Both the position numbers and the translations under genes were made by a program. A stretch of 64,000 nt of DNA. Source: Fasciola hepatica (Eukaryota > Platyhelminthes > Trematoda > Plagiorchiida > Fasciolidae). Position 1 is the first letter of the stretch. Every line of letters starts with the position of its first letter. The notes beneath the pieces were generated by a model, which saw nothing but the letters and a program-made list of their open reading frames with translations, had not been told where the DNA came from and ran no database searches. Positions 21,651-34,594 of the stretch are shown one piece after another. Location: NCBI GenBank assembly GCA_948099385.1, contig CANUEZ040000183.1, positions 7,192,001 through 7,256,000 of the forward strand. The letters run 5' to 3'.

Positions 21651-23945
21651 ATCCGTGAAGTGTTCGTTAGCTTCGGGGAAGGACGAAGTTAAACCGCGTG
21701 ATAGGACTTGTCGATAATTGACATCCATATACTAACCTGATCAGACACTACAATACTTTTTTTCTGTGAAATAGGTGACTGGAGTTAGCAGCACGGGTTT
21801 TCGGCTTGATTTGAATTGTTTTGCTTTTCAGTCGATCATCTCATTCTAGATGAACCACGATGGTTATCGACACATCCTAGGTTGGTAAACAGTTCAGCTA
21901 TGATTCGCCGCAGCATCGAGTTGGAGCTCTCGAACTCTACCCAAGTTTAAAATCGATGGGTTCCGATTCTACCAAATATTGTACTTATGGTTGCTGCAAC
22001 AACTATAAAATCAACTGCATCAAACAACCAAGATGAGCAGAAAACGAAAGGAAATACAACCACTCTCAAACCAACCAACGATAGACAAGAAAAAACGGAG
22101 GGACACGCGGATTGCAGCAGAACCCCGGCAAACAGAAAAGGGATCTAGACTAAGACTATCAATGGACTAACTGGACTAATCCAAAAATAGAGTTCAGGAG
22201 ACGTTTTCACACCTGGAGGTACATGTTACAAGAAACAGGAATACGAACGTAATCTGTTCGCCAGTTCAATAACTATCGATCTCTTTTACGTCATGAACCC
22301 AATAGAACAGGCGGAACTTGAATCGGAGCTGCATTCTTTGGATGATAGCCCACCGCTTAGTGGAGGTTTTTGATCGGTAAACTACTTCTATCCATGATTG
22401 TTCGCTGAGATGCCCTCTCCAGAGGTTGCTAGAACCATTTTTGGTGGAGCACAGACGTGAAAACAAACCAGTCAGACGGCCACACGTGTTTCACCGGCTG
22501 AATTATTTGATTTGCTCAATACAGTTGCGCCTACCACTTGTCGCCTGGTCTCGGTATCGGAATGAGTCGTTCTAGTTATGGGGTTTCCTCCCCACTCACA
22601 CTAAACTTTGTTTAAACACAGAAAGCAATTCATGAGGGACGAAGGGTATTCAATACGAGACGTCAGTTGCAACACTACTCAGCTTTTTTAATCGAAGATT
22701 TGACAAAACCTGGTGCAACCTGAAAACTCCCAATACCTAAATGCAAGTGCGGCAGGCGGAGCTAGTCGGCGCACATGTGGAGAGGGCTCCAGCCATCAGG
22801 TGATGATTCACTGTTCCTTTGGGTTGGAGACTGGCCAATGAAGTGCTGTGACTCAGTCCACCATTGGGTGGAGGTTTGTAATCGGTAAACTAATGCTATT
22901 CATTATGATTCTCTGAAATGCCCCCTCCGAAGACCTCGTGTTTGGTTATTCAAATCCAAATGTTGCCCGTCAACCAGCTCTTTGGGAATGAACTTCGCCT
23001 GATCTCTAATCATTCACCTGTCAAGCACGATTGCACCTGCCGCTTAAGTCAACCTGCGTAACTCTCTGGATAGAGACAGGCAAGCCACCAGACCACATCA
23101 AAGTGCAGTCTTGTTGTGAAGGAAACTAAATCAACCGATCAGCACTGGTGGTAGATGAGTATGAGGAAAAGGAATTATTGGCTCAATATTTATCCCAAGA
23201 TCTGTTAGTTCATTTCCGAGTATGGAATGAATTGGTCCACATTTATGATTAAATAAAAGGACCCATATCTAGGAGATACAGTACATTCCAATAAGCGAAG
23301 AAATCAAGTAGCAAAGCGAAAACTGAAAGACGGTAATGAAACACAAAAATGAGGATTTGACACTATCACAATCATAAGTGAAGAATGATCAACTAACCTA
23401 TCCACTATATGCCCGACTAAACGAAGAAACGGTTGGACATAACACAATGCTTGATTGCGTCACATCAAGGTGTACAAATTATATTCCATCGCCAGAAACT
23501 GATACGGCTAACAGACGAGAATCTTAAGGCTCGGAACCTGTGCATGAACGACCAGTGTTTGCGAATTCATGCAAAGCTCATCTATGAGTACGTCCGAATT
23601 GGGATTTATTCACATGAGGAGGACTTTGTTGTTTATCACTGAACAGACAGGCGGTGAGGTGAAATGATTCAAATTAGACGTTTCTGACTGACCTGGAGAG
23701 CATGTGCACACAGACACCAACACAGTGAAGCACAGTGCGCTGATTTTTATCTGCTATAACAGTACGGCAAGGTAGAAAAAATGACCCGAAATCGGACAAT
23801 TTATTGTCTAAATTTACAGCACAAACATTTGTACATGTATATATCACAGAACAGGTAGGCTGATAAAATGGAGTTTCACATGAACTACGAGGGAGAGTGA
23901 GCAAGAAACGACTACGGGAATCCGACAGATCAATGAGGTGAATGA

Positions 23946-23946
<1 letters not shown>
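21651..23946. other. No gene recognised; one direct repeat pair
   Basis: Region between the CLIP-like gene and the expected 3' end of PIG-U. It holds a direct repeat: about 22350-22450 and 22850-22960 share 'atcggtaaact', a tail like 'gatgccctctcc' or 'aatgccccctcc', and flanking 'gtggaggtt'. No terminal PIG-U exon or first CLIP exon could be identified. Confidence 0.45.
22350..22960. repeat. Direct repeat pair about 500 bp apart
   Basis: The two units (22350-22450 and 22850-22960) align over about 100 bp with roughly one mismatch in five: 'ggaggttt(t/g)t(g/a)atcggtaaact' then 'gcccNctcc'. Possibly two members of a dispersed repeat. No coding content. Confidence 0.5.
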
Positions 23947-24029
<83 letters not shown>

Positions 24030-24030
24030 A
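23947..24030. repeat. (TA)n followed by (GA)n microsatellite
   Basis: About 70 bp of perfect TA repeat, then a short GA run (24018-24029). Neither flank matches the LINE D 3' end. Confidence 0.97.
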
Positions 24031-24655
24031 GCGAGGGAGAATGGGATAAAATAGCAGTTGTGATTTAGATATGCGTCATTTCACCGGACCCATGATCAGG
24101 CATGGGATAAGACCAACTCTTGGCCCGATTTTAGCTTGAATGAGGGACCCACACGCAGTATATATTCCCGTTTGCTATAGGCGTTCAGCAAATCGGCAAA
24201 CAGCAAGTTCTGCAAATTGGAAAGAAAGTAACGCTTCAATATCAACGAATAAATACATGTGAATGCAACAGACAAAGAAATAATTGAGTATTTTGCAAAC
24301 TGTATGGTATGAATGACAGTGCAGGTAGAACAATCGCTTTATCTGAGAGCAAGCGGTATTAAGGATCAAAAGAACATTCATATGATTACGGGAACCGTGA
24401 ATAACCATGAAAAACCAAATCACAGAAAGATACGTTCAAGCTGACGTCACAACTTGAACAACCGTAAACCAACAAACAGTTAAGGCAATCAGAAATACCA
24501 TCTAACGGTACAAATTCATCGGAGAATGAAAACTGCTAGCATGAAAACAATAGTATGACTACAAGCAGGAGAATCAGTGAGAACACTAAGGCATCATCTC
24601 TGGCCTGCAGGACAGCACACAGTGATCCCAGTAGGCCATTAAAACCAAGTTTGAT

Positions 24656-24915
24656 TGGCGGTGGTCGAGTGGTTAGGAGCGTTTACCTACCACGTCGGAG
24701 TTCAGATGTTTGAATCCCACTCGTGCCGGTCACTTCGGTGGTAAACAGTAACCTAATTTCACCTGACTCTTTACCATGCATGACCTACTGGGACCTTAAG
24801 TGGATCTCCACTTCAAGTTTCAGGCTGCCGGTTATCATTCATAGTGCAGCGGGCTTTCAACGTCATGGTTTATACCCCGTCCGTTGCATTCATGCACAAG
24901 CACGCAATAAGAAAT
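24656..24915 (+). mobile_element. tRNA-derived SINE, copy 3
   Basis: Head 'ggcggtggtcgagtggttag' with a slightly mutated B box 'gtttgaatcc', then a body with 'taaacagtaacctaatttca' and 'gtttataccccgtccgttgc', ending 'caagcacgcaataag'. Fits the same family as copies 1, 2 and 4. Confidence 0.72.
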
Positions 24916-24944
24916 TTAGAAGAACCCAACCATCCTACTAATTG

Positions 24945-25195
24945 CGTAGTCAAGCGTTTATCACCTCGGAGGTACAAGAGTGGAAGCCCATTACCACTGA
25001 TATTGTTGGTAGGAGGTATTCCGCTGACGCCTGATTGGTCACGACATCTGTTCTATCGGGACCCTCTGTGAGTCGCCCCTTCAAATCTCAGGGTTATGTT
25101 TGACGATTCTTCCTGTTAATGCAGTGGGTGTTTAAAACAATGAGATCAACAGCTCTCGCACAGCACTCATGCATAAGCCAGGAATAAAAAAGCGT
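24945..25195 (+). repeat. Second, diverged SINE copy in tandem
   Basis: Starts within the tRNA-like head ('gcgtttatcacctcggaggt'), continues through a diverged body ('tattccgctgacgcctgatt', 'gggaccctctgtgag') and ends 'actcatgcataagccaggaa'. It follows copy 3 in the same orientation with about 30 bp between them. Confidence 0.55.
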
Positions 25196-26049
25196 GCACG
25201 AATATCACAGGTGACCGAGGTGGAGAGAAGTTAACGGAGTGTCCTACAAACCTGGTGATACTACATTCGGTACAAGTGAACCGATAACAGAAAATCTCAT
25301 TTATGCAGGCTTTATTAAGTTTGAACAACCCACCACTTGGAACCATTGGAGGCAGACCAAAAGAATTTTCAACCGCCCCGATTCCACTCAACAATTTATG
25401 TGGCTGGGGCACGTAATCTTTTTTTCTGAACGTTATCCAAGGAAAAATCATCAAACCGAAGTTGCTTGTTGGCCATTAAAATGCTTAGATGCTAAACACA
25501 TCTCGAAGATCTTCACTCAACTTGAGTGCTTATTTGGAAGCACCTTTTACAGCAGGAAAAATTAGATTTTATTTTCAACAGAGGATAGGGTGACATCGGC
25601 GCCGGTCGAACTCACAGTTGCCATTTTCTAACTTTTAACCAAAATCTTATAGTCATCATGTTTCTGTCCCGAGAAACAATACCAGAAAGCGGCCAAGCAC
25701 GCTATACAAATAACATTTCGGACTTGTGAATTATAAAGCCACTACACATGTCCCACTTTCTCGTGCACTTTGAAAAGCACATTGGGTGTGAGGGCATTGA
25801 CTGATGCGTTGCCGATCGATGTTGCTACCTTACCGTGGTGAACGGGTTTGCGTTCTACGATGACCCCAAGGGCTATGCCGATTGGTCACCCATATAGAAC
25901 AGGCCGAGGGTGATTAGTCAGACAAAAGCAACACGATGTTGTTAGAGGGCGTGGCGGGTTTTTCGCCTGGCAGTTAACTCTCTACATAGAAGCTACGAAA
26001 GCCCATAGACAGCAACGTGATGTGCGCGAATGTGGCCCACCACTACATA
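25196..26049. other. No gene recognised
   Basis: The open plus frame 25239-25565 (108 residues) has no recognisable domain. No splice-supported exon or transposon signature was seen. Confidence 0.4.
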
Positions 26050-26700
26050 AGGCTATTACCTCTTATTCAGCTATCCTGAGTGAGGTATGCTTCACTGGGA
26101 TGCGTTGGGCATCCTCGACTGGCAGACCGTCATCCAAAAGGCGTATGAACTAGTCGTTCCATCACCGCCTCCCAACACAAACCTCCTGTTGCCCGACAGG
26201 CAGCACTTCGTTGTGTGTGGGCTAGAGTTGTTACTTTGACCAAAAAGCCGAGTGACGCTAGGGATGCAACTTCGTATCTACTTCCCAAGACTCTTCATGA
26301 GCAGCTCCTATGTATGCACCACTCACGGGCAGGTGCCATTCGGGAAATCAATGAGGCCAACTCATCCTCTTGCAGGAGCTAGTGGCGTAAAAGCAAAGTA
26401 AGCCGCCGATACTGCGCTGCGCAAACAGCGCCTGTCCACTGTCGAGGTCAGGGCTGGGATCCGAACCTTCACGAGCAACAGGACAGTACATTGATTACAT
26501 TTATCGACAGCGATGGGTGGCCATATCACCAGCCAATCAGAAGACGAGGTATCCAGAACCCGATGAACCAACTGGTTACGGTTATCCAACATCCAATATG
26601 ATGGTTCGGAAGCAGATACGTTTTCTTCCTAGAATCAGTGGGCCAGCTCAGATCATCGCGAAACGGGTTTGACGTAGAATTTGGTCTGGATTAAAGACAT
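26050..26700 (+). repeat. Dispersed repeat with possible old coding remnant
   Basis: From about 26190 a plus-strand frame reads TLTKKPSDARDATSYLLPKT and AGAIREINEANSS before a stop. The family is not known to me. 26400-26700 shares several short blocks with 42080-42440 ('cggaagcaga', 'cttcctagaatcagtgggcc' against 'attcctagaactagtgggtc', and 'cagaagacgaggta'-like), so both belong to one unnamed dispersed repeat. Its type is unknown. Confidence 0.4.
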
Positions 26701-28294
26701 CATAACGACTACAAATTATATTGATGACGTGTATTCATCAGTTTGAGTACATGAAAACTGAGAACTTGAGGTCTATCTCTTTTCTGGTTAGTTAACGACG
26801 GGAATAGCAAAAGGTCATAGCTCTGAATTACTTAGTGGACGGTTCGTCATAAGATGTCTGCAATCAGTAACCCTAGTGAGAAGCTGTTTCAGCTTTGTCA
26901 GGAAGTATTATATAGTGCATGGCTACCGAGTTCAAATTGGGACCGAAACCGGTCAAGCGTGCCAGATAATCAATTCCACGGTTGAAGCAGTAGACCACCT
27001 AGGCTGAGCTGTTATTACAAATACCATCACTTCTCTTCTAATGAGAGCCGATTTTCAAGCTGGTGACAAGTTGTTCCCGTCCAAAGCCAGCGATGTCATG
27101 CTGTCGAGATCCAGTCTTGATAATCTGGCCGTTGTGTCCGACTAGTGCACGAACAGACATACATTCGCTCGCACACGCATACCACATGGAAAATCGATCC
27201 ATATCCTACACGCCAGCAATCGTATAAAAACACACGGTGTTGATGCCAGTTGTACTCCGTTCCGGACTGTGTTGACCAATCGGATTTAGACATGTATCCA
27301 AGTGAACGCCTAGCTCATGCTTGAACTTGCATATAGCTCTGACTTACGCACTTGCTTGAGCAACTTGCTCGCGTATTCCCTTGTTTAGCAGTCTACAGAA
27401 TGGATTTGTGTTGACGTGTTACGAATAAGCGGAGTACCAACGTTACCTGTGTTACTACGAGATCTGAATAGAACACTGATGGTTGAAATCGGTGACTCAT
27501 AATCATATGCCTAGCGTTCGCGAAGTTCTCAGTTGGAGCAGTACTGTTTGCGTTTAGCAAGTCTTATAAAACAGCTGGATGAATTTCATCGTGGTGGGCT
27601 GAACGTCGATGCTGCGCAATGAAAATCAATCCGTATTAGGATATCTTGTCACGGTTGTAAACTACCTCTGTAGAATCAAATTTACCTATGCAACATATCT
27701 AACCTCATAAATGCATATGCTTATTTACCGGTGACCTTGCACAGAATATAGAGATGTGGGGCCAAACCGAACAAGATCCACAGAAAGAATTTAGACACAG
27801 AAAGTCAATCGGGAGTGAGAACAGAACTTTCACAACCAAACCGTTACTGACTAGGACTCTGAGTCAGTATTCGGCATTGATTTCAACTAAGCGTGCTGAG
27901 GTTCTCGCACGTGTGAGGAACCGACGGAGACAATTGACTGAGTCAATGGAGCGGCACAAATAGCCTTTGCCTTAACCAACGAAGCCGGCGGAGCGCTCAG
28001 AAAAACCTTATTGGATAAACCACGCATCCTATTCCGAAAAAGCGCACGCAACGAGCTGAGGCCAAGTATATCCAGGAGTCCTCAACGTGAATACAAAATA
28101 TATTAACACCTCGCCTCAGATAGACTCCCGCATCAATGTCACAGCAGGGATGCGTAAGATAGCCAGAGTCGATCAAGCTTAAGATAAATGAGGCCGGATT
28201 CTTTAAAACGGCTTATAACACCGCGAACGAGGCTCACAATATGAGCATATACATGTGGGTGTAGGGCGACAACACGTGCAAAACACGATCTTAC
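26701..28294. other. No gene recognised
   Basis: This stretch should contain, or lie close to, the last PIG-U exon, but no matching segment (ISD...REY-like) was recognised. The plus-strand open frame 27754-27963 is basic (VLARVRNRRRQLTESM) and unidentified. Confidence 0.4.
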
Positions 28295-28437
28295 CTGACC
28301 AACTGCATAGACCATACAAGCGGAAAAATAGAAATTTGCATTGGCCGTGCCTGGCTGTAACCACATGTACCGGAACAACGGAGTGAGAACCAGCGCGCTA
28401 AGTAACACACACGGTGTGATCAAACGCATACGAGCAG
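28295..28437 (-). CDS. PIGU: PIG-U exon (C-terminal membrane region)
   Basis: 143 bp internal exon of phosphatidylinositol-glycan biosynthesis class U, the multi-pass ER membrane subunit of the GPI transamidase complex that attaches GPI anchors to proteins. The translation includes a hydrophobic segment LITPCVLLSALVLTPLFRYM and the family hallmark WLQPGTANANFYF, equivalent to WIYAGSANSNFFY in vertebrates, then VYAVGQ. The acceptor is cttctgtttcag (28438-28449), the donor GTAAGA (28294-28289). It starts with two bases that complete the codon begun in the 32474 exon (A+CT, Thr) and ends in phase 0. The final exon of the gene was not found. Confidence 0.92.
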
Positions 28438-29009
28438 CTGAAACAGAAGACGATACATAGGGGGTTCAAAATGAGCATTAACATTACCCACCACGCTGAG
28501 GTTGGTCTATAGATCACAAACATTTAATCGTCACTCGAGATGAGAACACCGAAGGGAAAGAGGTGAAGATCGCTCCCTTCTGTGCACGCTCTCCTTGGTA
28601 TACTCACCGGACTAAGGAAGTCTTTCGATCGGCGTGCGAAGCACATGTCCAGACCATCTAAACCTGTTCAGAATAAGCGCTTGCGCCGGTGACTGATCTC
28701 CGACCCCAGCCATTTCTGATACGGTGTTCCCGTGATATTAAACAAAAGACTAGAAGGTATCTATGCTGACGCACGGACAGACTTCCCGCATCTCCTAACG
28801 ATAGCAGCCATATTTCTGAGCCATAAACAAGGAAATCTAGCTAATGCACTGCATTCTATTGTTTATGGGTAAAAGAATTTCACATTAAAACCTTACCTGG
28901 CGCAAAACAATGAAAACCAAAAACACGCATTCTGAATCCGCAACCAGGTTTCCACTGATACCCGACCCCACGTGAGACGTAACTGCACAAGTATTCAAAT
29001 TCTAGTCAA

Positions 29010-31380
29010 CGTCTGTAGATACTAATCGCGCTACTGTATGCACACGTTTCAGACTACGTCTCGTCGGTGACCGAAGTAACGCCAAAAGCAACCGTCCACC
29101 GCAGCTGTTATTGGACGACAGTCGTCGATCAGCTTTCACAGCAGAATTATCTGCCACGTTATCGATACAATCAAATACTCAGGGCTCACATGAACGGTGA
29201 ACAAATCAAGTTGGCCTTACGCGAAGCTGCTGATGCTACCCAAGGTCCAACAACCAAACACACAAAAACGATGGGTATCTGCATCCACAGTTGCATTGTT
29301 AGATGTGCGCAGATCGATTCCTACGGATTCCAGATATAATGAAGTAAGGAGATACCTTAAATGCGAACTGATTCGAAGCTTGAGAAACGACCGTGAGCAG
29401 TGGTAGATTACGAAGTGTAAGCAGTTGAAGTAAGCTTCGATGATTGGCAACAGCTGCAACTTTTTCCGTCTAATTGGAATTGGCGATCCACGAAAATCAG
29501 GCGTTAGCAAATTGACCAAAAAAGCCAATGGCTCAATGATTCAGGCTCAGCAGCGCCATCTAATTCCCTGGGCGCAGCATTTCGAGAAGCGGTTTAATTG
29601 ACCTTTATTCTCGACAGGTTTGCTCACTAGCGTGATGGTTACTTCTCTAGTTGTAGACACCACACCTAAGTCAGAAGTAGGGGTTCTCAGTGAGATAAGC
29701 TATCTTAAACGACGACTGGATGAGTTGCCTCCATCTATTTTTGAAAACGGTGTCCAAGCACTTTTACTGGAGTTGAGAAAACCCCTTGGCTTGATATGGA
29801 TGAAGGAACAAGTTCCAAGGAGTTAATTTCAATCCGTGATTGTACCGATTTATAGGAAAAACTACAGGTCCTCCTGTGAAAACCACAAGGGAATAAGTCT
29901 TGTTAACATCGGATCTAAACTGCTCGCTGGTATTATTCTCCAACGCCTATCCAACGCTCGCGAACAGTCTTCGCGCGAGAATCAAGCTGTATTTAGGCCT
30001 GGGCGAGGTTGTGTTGATCACATCTCCATTCTTCGACTGATTTCAGAACATAAGCACACCTTCCATAAGCCCACTGCCTTCGTTTTCCTTGACCTTAAAC
30101 CGGCCTTCGACTCAGCTGACCGAACTGTTCTCTGGCGCTATCTCTCGTCGAAAGATGTTCCGGAGAAATTCGTTTCCATATTAGAGTCCCTGTACATGAA
30201 CAGTTGAATCAGAGTTCGGGTATACGGTGAACTTTCACCCGAGTTAACCACAAAAGTGCTGTATGTTTGGGATTGTCCCTTTTCTTCCTTATCCCTTAAC
30301 TTTGTGATTGATATAGTCCTAGAGACCGCGATTTTGTCAGGTGAGGATAGTGACATTGAAATTTTCCCATGCGTAAAAGTATCAGACCTTGAATATGGGG
30401 ACGACATAATTCTTCCAAATGAAGAGATCCAGGTAAGTTACAAGCTTTGCTAGATAGCTTGAGTAATTGCGTAGCAATGTTCGGAGTGCGTTTTGCACCT
30501 TCAAATTGCAAGATGCTACTGTGGGACCGGGCTGGTCCAATACCAAACGTTTCGGTGTCTGGAGCTAACATGAACGAGGTAGACAAGTTCTGTTATCTGG
30601 ACAGCCGCATTTCATCCGGAGGTCGGATATCGAATCAGGTGTCTTTGTCTATGCAGAAGGCTCGTTTGGCTTTTGTCAACCTGAGTCATTTGTGGAGTCC
30701 ACATCACATTCGTTTATCTATCAAGGGTCGGGTCGAGTGCACGCTGCAGCAGTCAGGCCAGTGCTAATGTATGGTTCGGAGACATGGCCAATATGAGTGG
30801 AGAATATACGAAGGTTGTCGGTATTTGAACACCGATGTCTTAGTGGTATTGGTCGAATCTTGTGAGAACAACGTATAAGCAGTGCTGAAGTTCGGCGGAC
30901 AGTCTTAGGTTCACGGATCGGATCACTAGATGAAACACTTGAGCTCACCAGGCTAAGGTGATTGGGACATGTTGTACGTCACCTGACAGGATTTCCCGGC
31001 GCTCAATCTTTGTTGAGGTGTGTAACGGTTGGAAGATGAGTAAGGGTGGTCAGTCCATGACATGGAAGAAAGGTATGAAAAGCCTAACTAATGGAGTTGG
31101 CCATGTAGGACGTGTTAGACCTGTTGGATTGGGTCCAAGAGACTCTGCCACACAGTGGTCATACACATTAGAGGGAATGGCTTTGTTGTGATTAATGGTA
31201 CTCTTGTATTCACGAACTTTCTTCATCGATTCGATACCAATCTTTGTAGTTCTTTTGCCGCTTCTTCAATTTTCCCGTCCTTTCCTATTGTTTGCGACTC
31301 AGCCTGTCGCCAGGAGATGGCAACCAAAGCCACCGCATCCAGTTCATGTTTAATGGTTGTCTCAACTGAAATGAACCGCT
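29010..31380 (+). mobile_element. LINE family E, copy E1
   Basis: Lies in the PIG-U intron, opposite to the gene. From 29054 to 29820 it is almost identical to E2 and E3. Upstream it is truncated, and about 60 bp present in E2/E3 are missing near 29030. It encodes the linker (VSASTVALLDVRRSIPTDSR), RT fingers and palm (29836-30207, RGCVDHISI, FLDLKPAFDSADR), the catalytic region (30256-30453), and the C-terminal part to about 31190. The 3' untranslated part matches E2 and E4, with its end near 31380 adjoining LINE F. Confidence 0.88.
29836..31190 (+). pseudogene. LINE E1 reverse transcriptase, broken
   Basis: Motif A is FLDLKPAFDSADR, motif B is badly degraded (VWDCPFSSLSLNF where GVRQGC-LSP-LFNF is expected) and the catalytic box is YGDD (EYGDDIILP, about 30392) rather than YADD. 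The frame is broken at 30208, after 30453 and at 30767. The C-terminal region from 30950 shows the GGQSMTWKKGMKSLTNG motif. The stops near 29406 (after REQW) and the altered motif B recur in the other E copies. Confidence 0.83.
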
Positions 31381-32095
31381 TCCGTAAGGCTTCGCCTTCT
31401 AGAATAGGGTTTAGTGCAGAACACATCCTGACCATCCCCACAAGGTTGTTCGAACTACTTAGAAGAAATCGCAACTCCCTTGGATCTTCACTCAGAAGCA
31501 TGACGCCGTCCGCATAATCTAAGTCAGAGATTTTACTGTACAAGGACGGGTGTCACAATTCTCAAATGGAGATAGGGCTAGAATCATTCAATTATAAAGC
31601 TGATAAGAAAAGACGACAGAGGATAATCCTGACGCACACTACTTCCCGTGATGAATCCAAGTGAAAGACTGCCATAAGCACAAAGTCGGCCTCGACTGTT
31701 CTCCTCCATCCTTGAATCGGAGACAATCCATCTGGTTTAGCAGTTTTGTGCATTCTCAGATAATCTATATATCAGATAACCTCCGTTTTTGATGGAGTAG
31801 TGACGTCTTTCAGCTTTGCTTTTTTCCGGGTACTATCAGAAAACCCACTGTGGAGATCAGCTCAACTGTTTACTCCCTAAAGTGCGCCGCAAAATGTTCC
31901 TCACATGACATTCTTGAGAGCGAAATAGTGAGCCGTCGGATTCCCGGACCAATTTACTTACATATGGCTGCTGTGCGCCGGTACCTCTAATCAAACGGTG
32001 AAGGTTCAGACTATTGTTAATGGACGCATCCTCCTCGATCCTTCTAAATTTCGCAATCCACCATTGCTCGCGGTCATTTCTCAAGCTTGTAATCA
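31381..32095 (-). pseudogene. LINE family F fragment
   Basis: Minus-strand remnants in order: linker (32084-31857, DREQWWIAKFRRIEEDASIN, HRLIRGTG), a decayed motif B (SSVRQDYPLSSFLISF, about 31660-31610) and a catalytic segment SDLDYADGVMLLSEDP (about 31520) in which YADD has become YADG. The region between linker and motif B (fingers and motif A) is deleted. It meets the 3' end of E1 tail to tail. Confidence 0.7.
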
Positions 32096-32473
32096 GTTAA
32101 CGGCTCAGGGATGTGTACGCCTCATTGATTATGGCATACCAAAGGGACGGATATATAGCCGCTAGACTCTTGTGTGGCATTGGAGGCAGCATCTAAGGCT
32201 CCCCAGACTTGCGGCCAGTGTTGCATCGATGAACACGTAAAAAGCGGAAAGTGGAAAGCGAATCGTTGATTATCGCCTAAAAGCAACTGTGTGAGACGGA
32301 TGGCTTTAATGTTGATGCAGTCATAGAGGAGGCGTAAATAAAATAAGTGGTCTAAATACACAACCGTGGACCAGAATGAATTTAAACATAGAACCCGCGA
32401 ATTAATGTGTGCACATCGGTTTGTTAGTTGACTGTGAACGAGAAGAGACAGGCAGGGAGTTGTTGTTACTCAC

Positions 32474-32598
32474 TTTTGACCAAATGGCTCCATAAAGGTA
32501 ACAGTGCGATCAAATAGCCAAACTCGCCCACACTATGATACGGTTGCAACACGTTGATCAGGAAAGCGACCAAATAACTGAGATACAACGGGTCGTAA
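32474..32598 (-). CDS. PIGU: PIG-U exon (membrane region)
   Basis: 125 bp exon. Translation YDPLYLSYLVAFLINVLQPY followed by HSVGEFGYLIALLPLWSHLV. The second half matches the conserved PIG-U stretch with P-T-V-x-D-V-x-x-Y-x-x-x-x-P-x-W-x-H, a luminal loop plus membrane segment. The acceptor has an excellent pyrimidine tract (ttgttcttgctctgtag), the donor is GTGAGT (32473-32468). The first base completes a Tyr codon from the 33116 exon, and the last base (A) starts the Thr codon completed by the 28437 exon. Confidence 0.93.
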
Positions 32599-33115
32599 CT
32601 ACAGAGCAAGAACAAAGGAGCAAACATGTAGAAAGGAACTCATGATTACCATCAGAACAAGCCAATGAATAAAAACAGGGTTGCATAGGGCTGATCAACA
32701 TCCAGCGCCATATTCAGTCATCGAGACCGGAATCACGATCGAAGGTGACGTTATCGACCTTCGGCCACAAAAGTATCTTACACTAGGAAGGTGTAGAATA
32801 GATTTCATCGCTGGATACCTAAATCGCCAAGCGGTTCAGAGCGAGTTGCATTGTCTGTGTATTGTCGCTTAGCTAGGCGGTATCATCGGAATAATGCAAG
32901 TGAAAAACTCTCTTCCCTCAGCTGGGAGTATGCGAGGACAGACTAACAAGATCTGTTGGAAGCGTGAGAAAATTAGTGATTAGACAGCGGACTGATGGTG
33001 TTAGATTTGTGAGACCCAGAGGGAGAGGAAGACCAAAGTGACTAAGTACGAGGAGAAAAACAATGTGGTAAGAATTTCACATTTACAACAATAACAGAAA
33101 AGAAACATGACTCAC

Positions 33116-33259
33116 TAGAACCGCAGCGACAGAGCCACAACGAGCACCGGTAAAAGCAGTTGGAACACCCAAACAAATAAGTCTTGAAAATGTTCGAACA
33201 TCTCCACAAACATGTACCAGTAGATGCCGAGTTGCGCAGTACAATCAGCAAAAGTGAAT
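33116..33259 (-). CDS. PIGU: PIG-U exon (EMFEHF motif)
   Basis: 144 bp exon. Translation FTFADCTAQLGIYWYMFVEM continuing FEHFQDLFVWVFQLLLPVLV. The W-Y-x-F-x-E-M-F-E-H-F core is the best-conserved block of PIG-U, followed by a membrane helix. The donor is GTGAGT (33115-33110). The acceptor is ggatag at 33260 with only a moderate pyrimidine tract, but its phase fits exactly: CA from the 42838 exon plus A gives Gln. It ends with TA, completed to Tyr by the next exon. Confidence 0.93.
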
Positions 33260-33299
33260 CTATCCATTCCAATTACGATGAGACGATTGGATGAGAACA

Positions 33300-34594
33300 T
33301 ACAAAACAGAGAGCGGGACGAGGGAGGGGGGGGGGGCGAGAAAATATAAACACACTAAATGATCCGAAGTATGGATAGTGACTAAATGGGAAACATAAGC
33401 TGGTACAATACGTAGGTCAAATAATCCGATCAGTGCGCACCGCAGTCACGGGAGCCAACGATTGACAGACTGATTCAATGACCTCTGGTGATGGTATGGA
33501 CTAAGCTTAAACTATAGGTCGACCCTCTCAGCGCCCAAATGAGACAATCTGCGATCCAGGTTAAACAGCCATCGGGGGGCTAAGGGGATAAGGCGTACAC
33601 CGAGTTGCATAACTTTTGCTATCAAGTTTTGATCCAACACAACTCGTTCTCAAAAATCGTGACTTTGACTGCCGTTTAACAGCGCGTTTCGCGTGTATTA
33701 TACACAACTTTGGTTTTGGACAACGTTGTTTGAGCACACTTTCGAGCACCGCACGTCTATTACAACTCTTTCGTGGGACTGGATTATGATTCGACTACTG
33801 ATTCGAAAAGTTTAGATTGCACAACCGACGTCTTAGCAGATTCATTTGGCGAAACAGAATCACCACTGTACATACTGAAGCGCGCGTAACTCGTATCCAG
33901 ACTGTCCAGAATCGATAATGCTCAATAAAGAATTGGCAAACGACTGGACAATATTCAATTTTACATCAGTGAAATCGTCGATTACCGGCAAATCACTGTG
34001 CAACGCTGGTCAAAGCTCGTTTTCGGAGTGGCGGTAAAGCTGAACGTGAAAAAACTGCACGAACTCGAATATCAACGAACATAATTAAATTGAATCGATA
34101 TCCAGAACTGTTTCCACATGCGAAGCCCACTTGATGCCGCTCTTCGGCAAAAGTAAAAATTCATGGTTTCCAACGGAAATGACCATTGATCCCTTCCATG
34201 TTCTCAACCAACCTCTTTATTCCACATCAGAAAAACGCTGAATCGAAAGCCTGTTTCTGGGATTTATTGACCATTTTGTGAAATCCGATATACATAAGCA
34301 TTTTATTCAACCAACAAGTAAACTCTGCGTAGGAATGTATTTTCATCCCTATCTGATTTCTCGGTCGTCTTCACGTTTCTGTTTAGCAATGGTGTTTCCT
34401 TTCTTTCCGTCATTTGGCTCTTCGGATGTTCTGTACCGTTCCTGGGCATTTTCCCCAAGTTAAGACGCTCAATTTTGTTGGGTAAATCGTGCTACATTTG
34501 CCTAATTATACTGCCGGAAAAGTTCATTTTTCCCCTGTCTTCCCATAGACTTTGCCGCCAAAGTAAGTAGTATGTTATTGTATTCCGAGGACAG
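33300..34594. other. PIG-U intron, no other gene recognised
   Basis: Intron sequence with a G run (33326-33337). Minus frame 33749-33561 and plus frame 34278-34463 have no recognisable motif. Confidence 0.5.

Noticed and set aside
31223..31543. The whole minus frame as one RT protein
   Set aside because: Only the first 45 or so residues match a LINE F RT; the rest lies antisense to the 3' end of LINE E1, so the frame spans two different elements.
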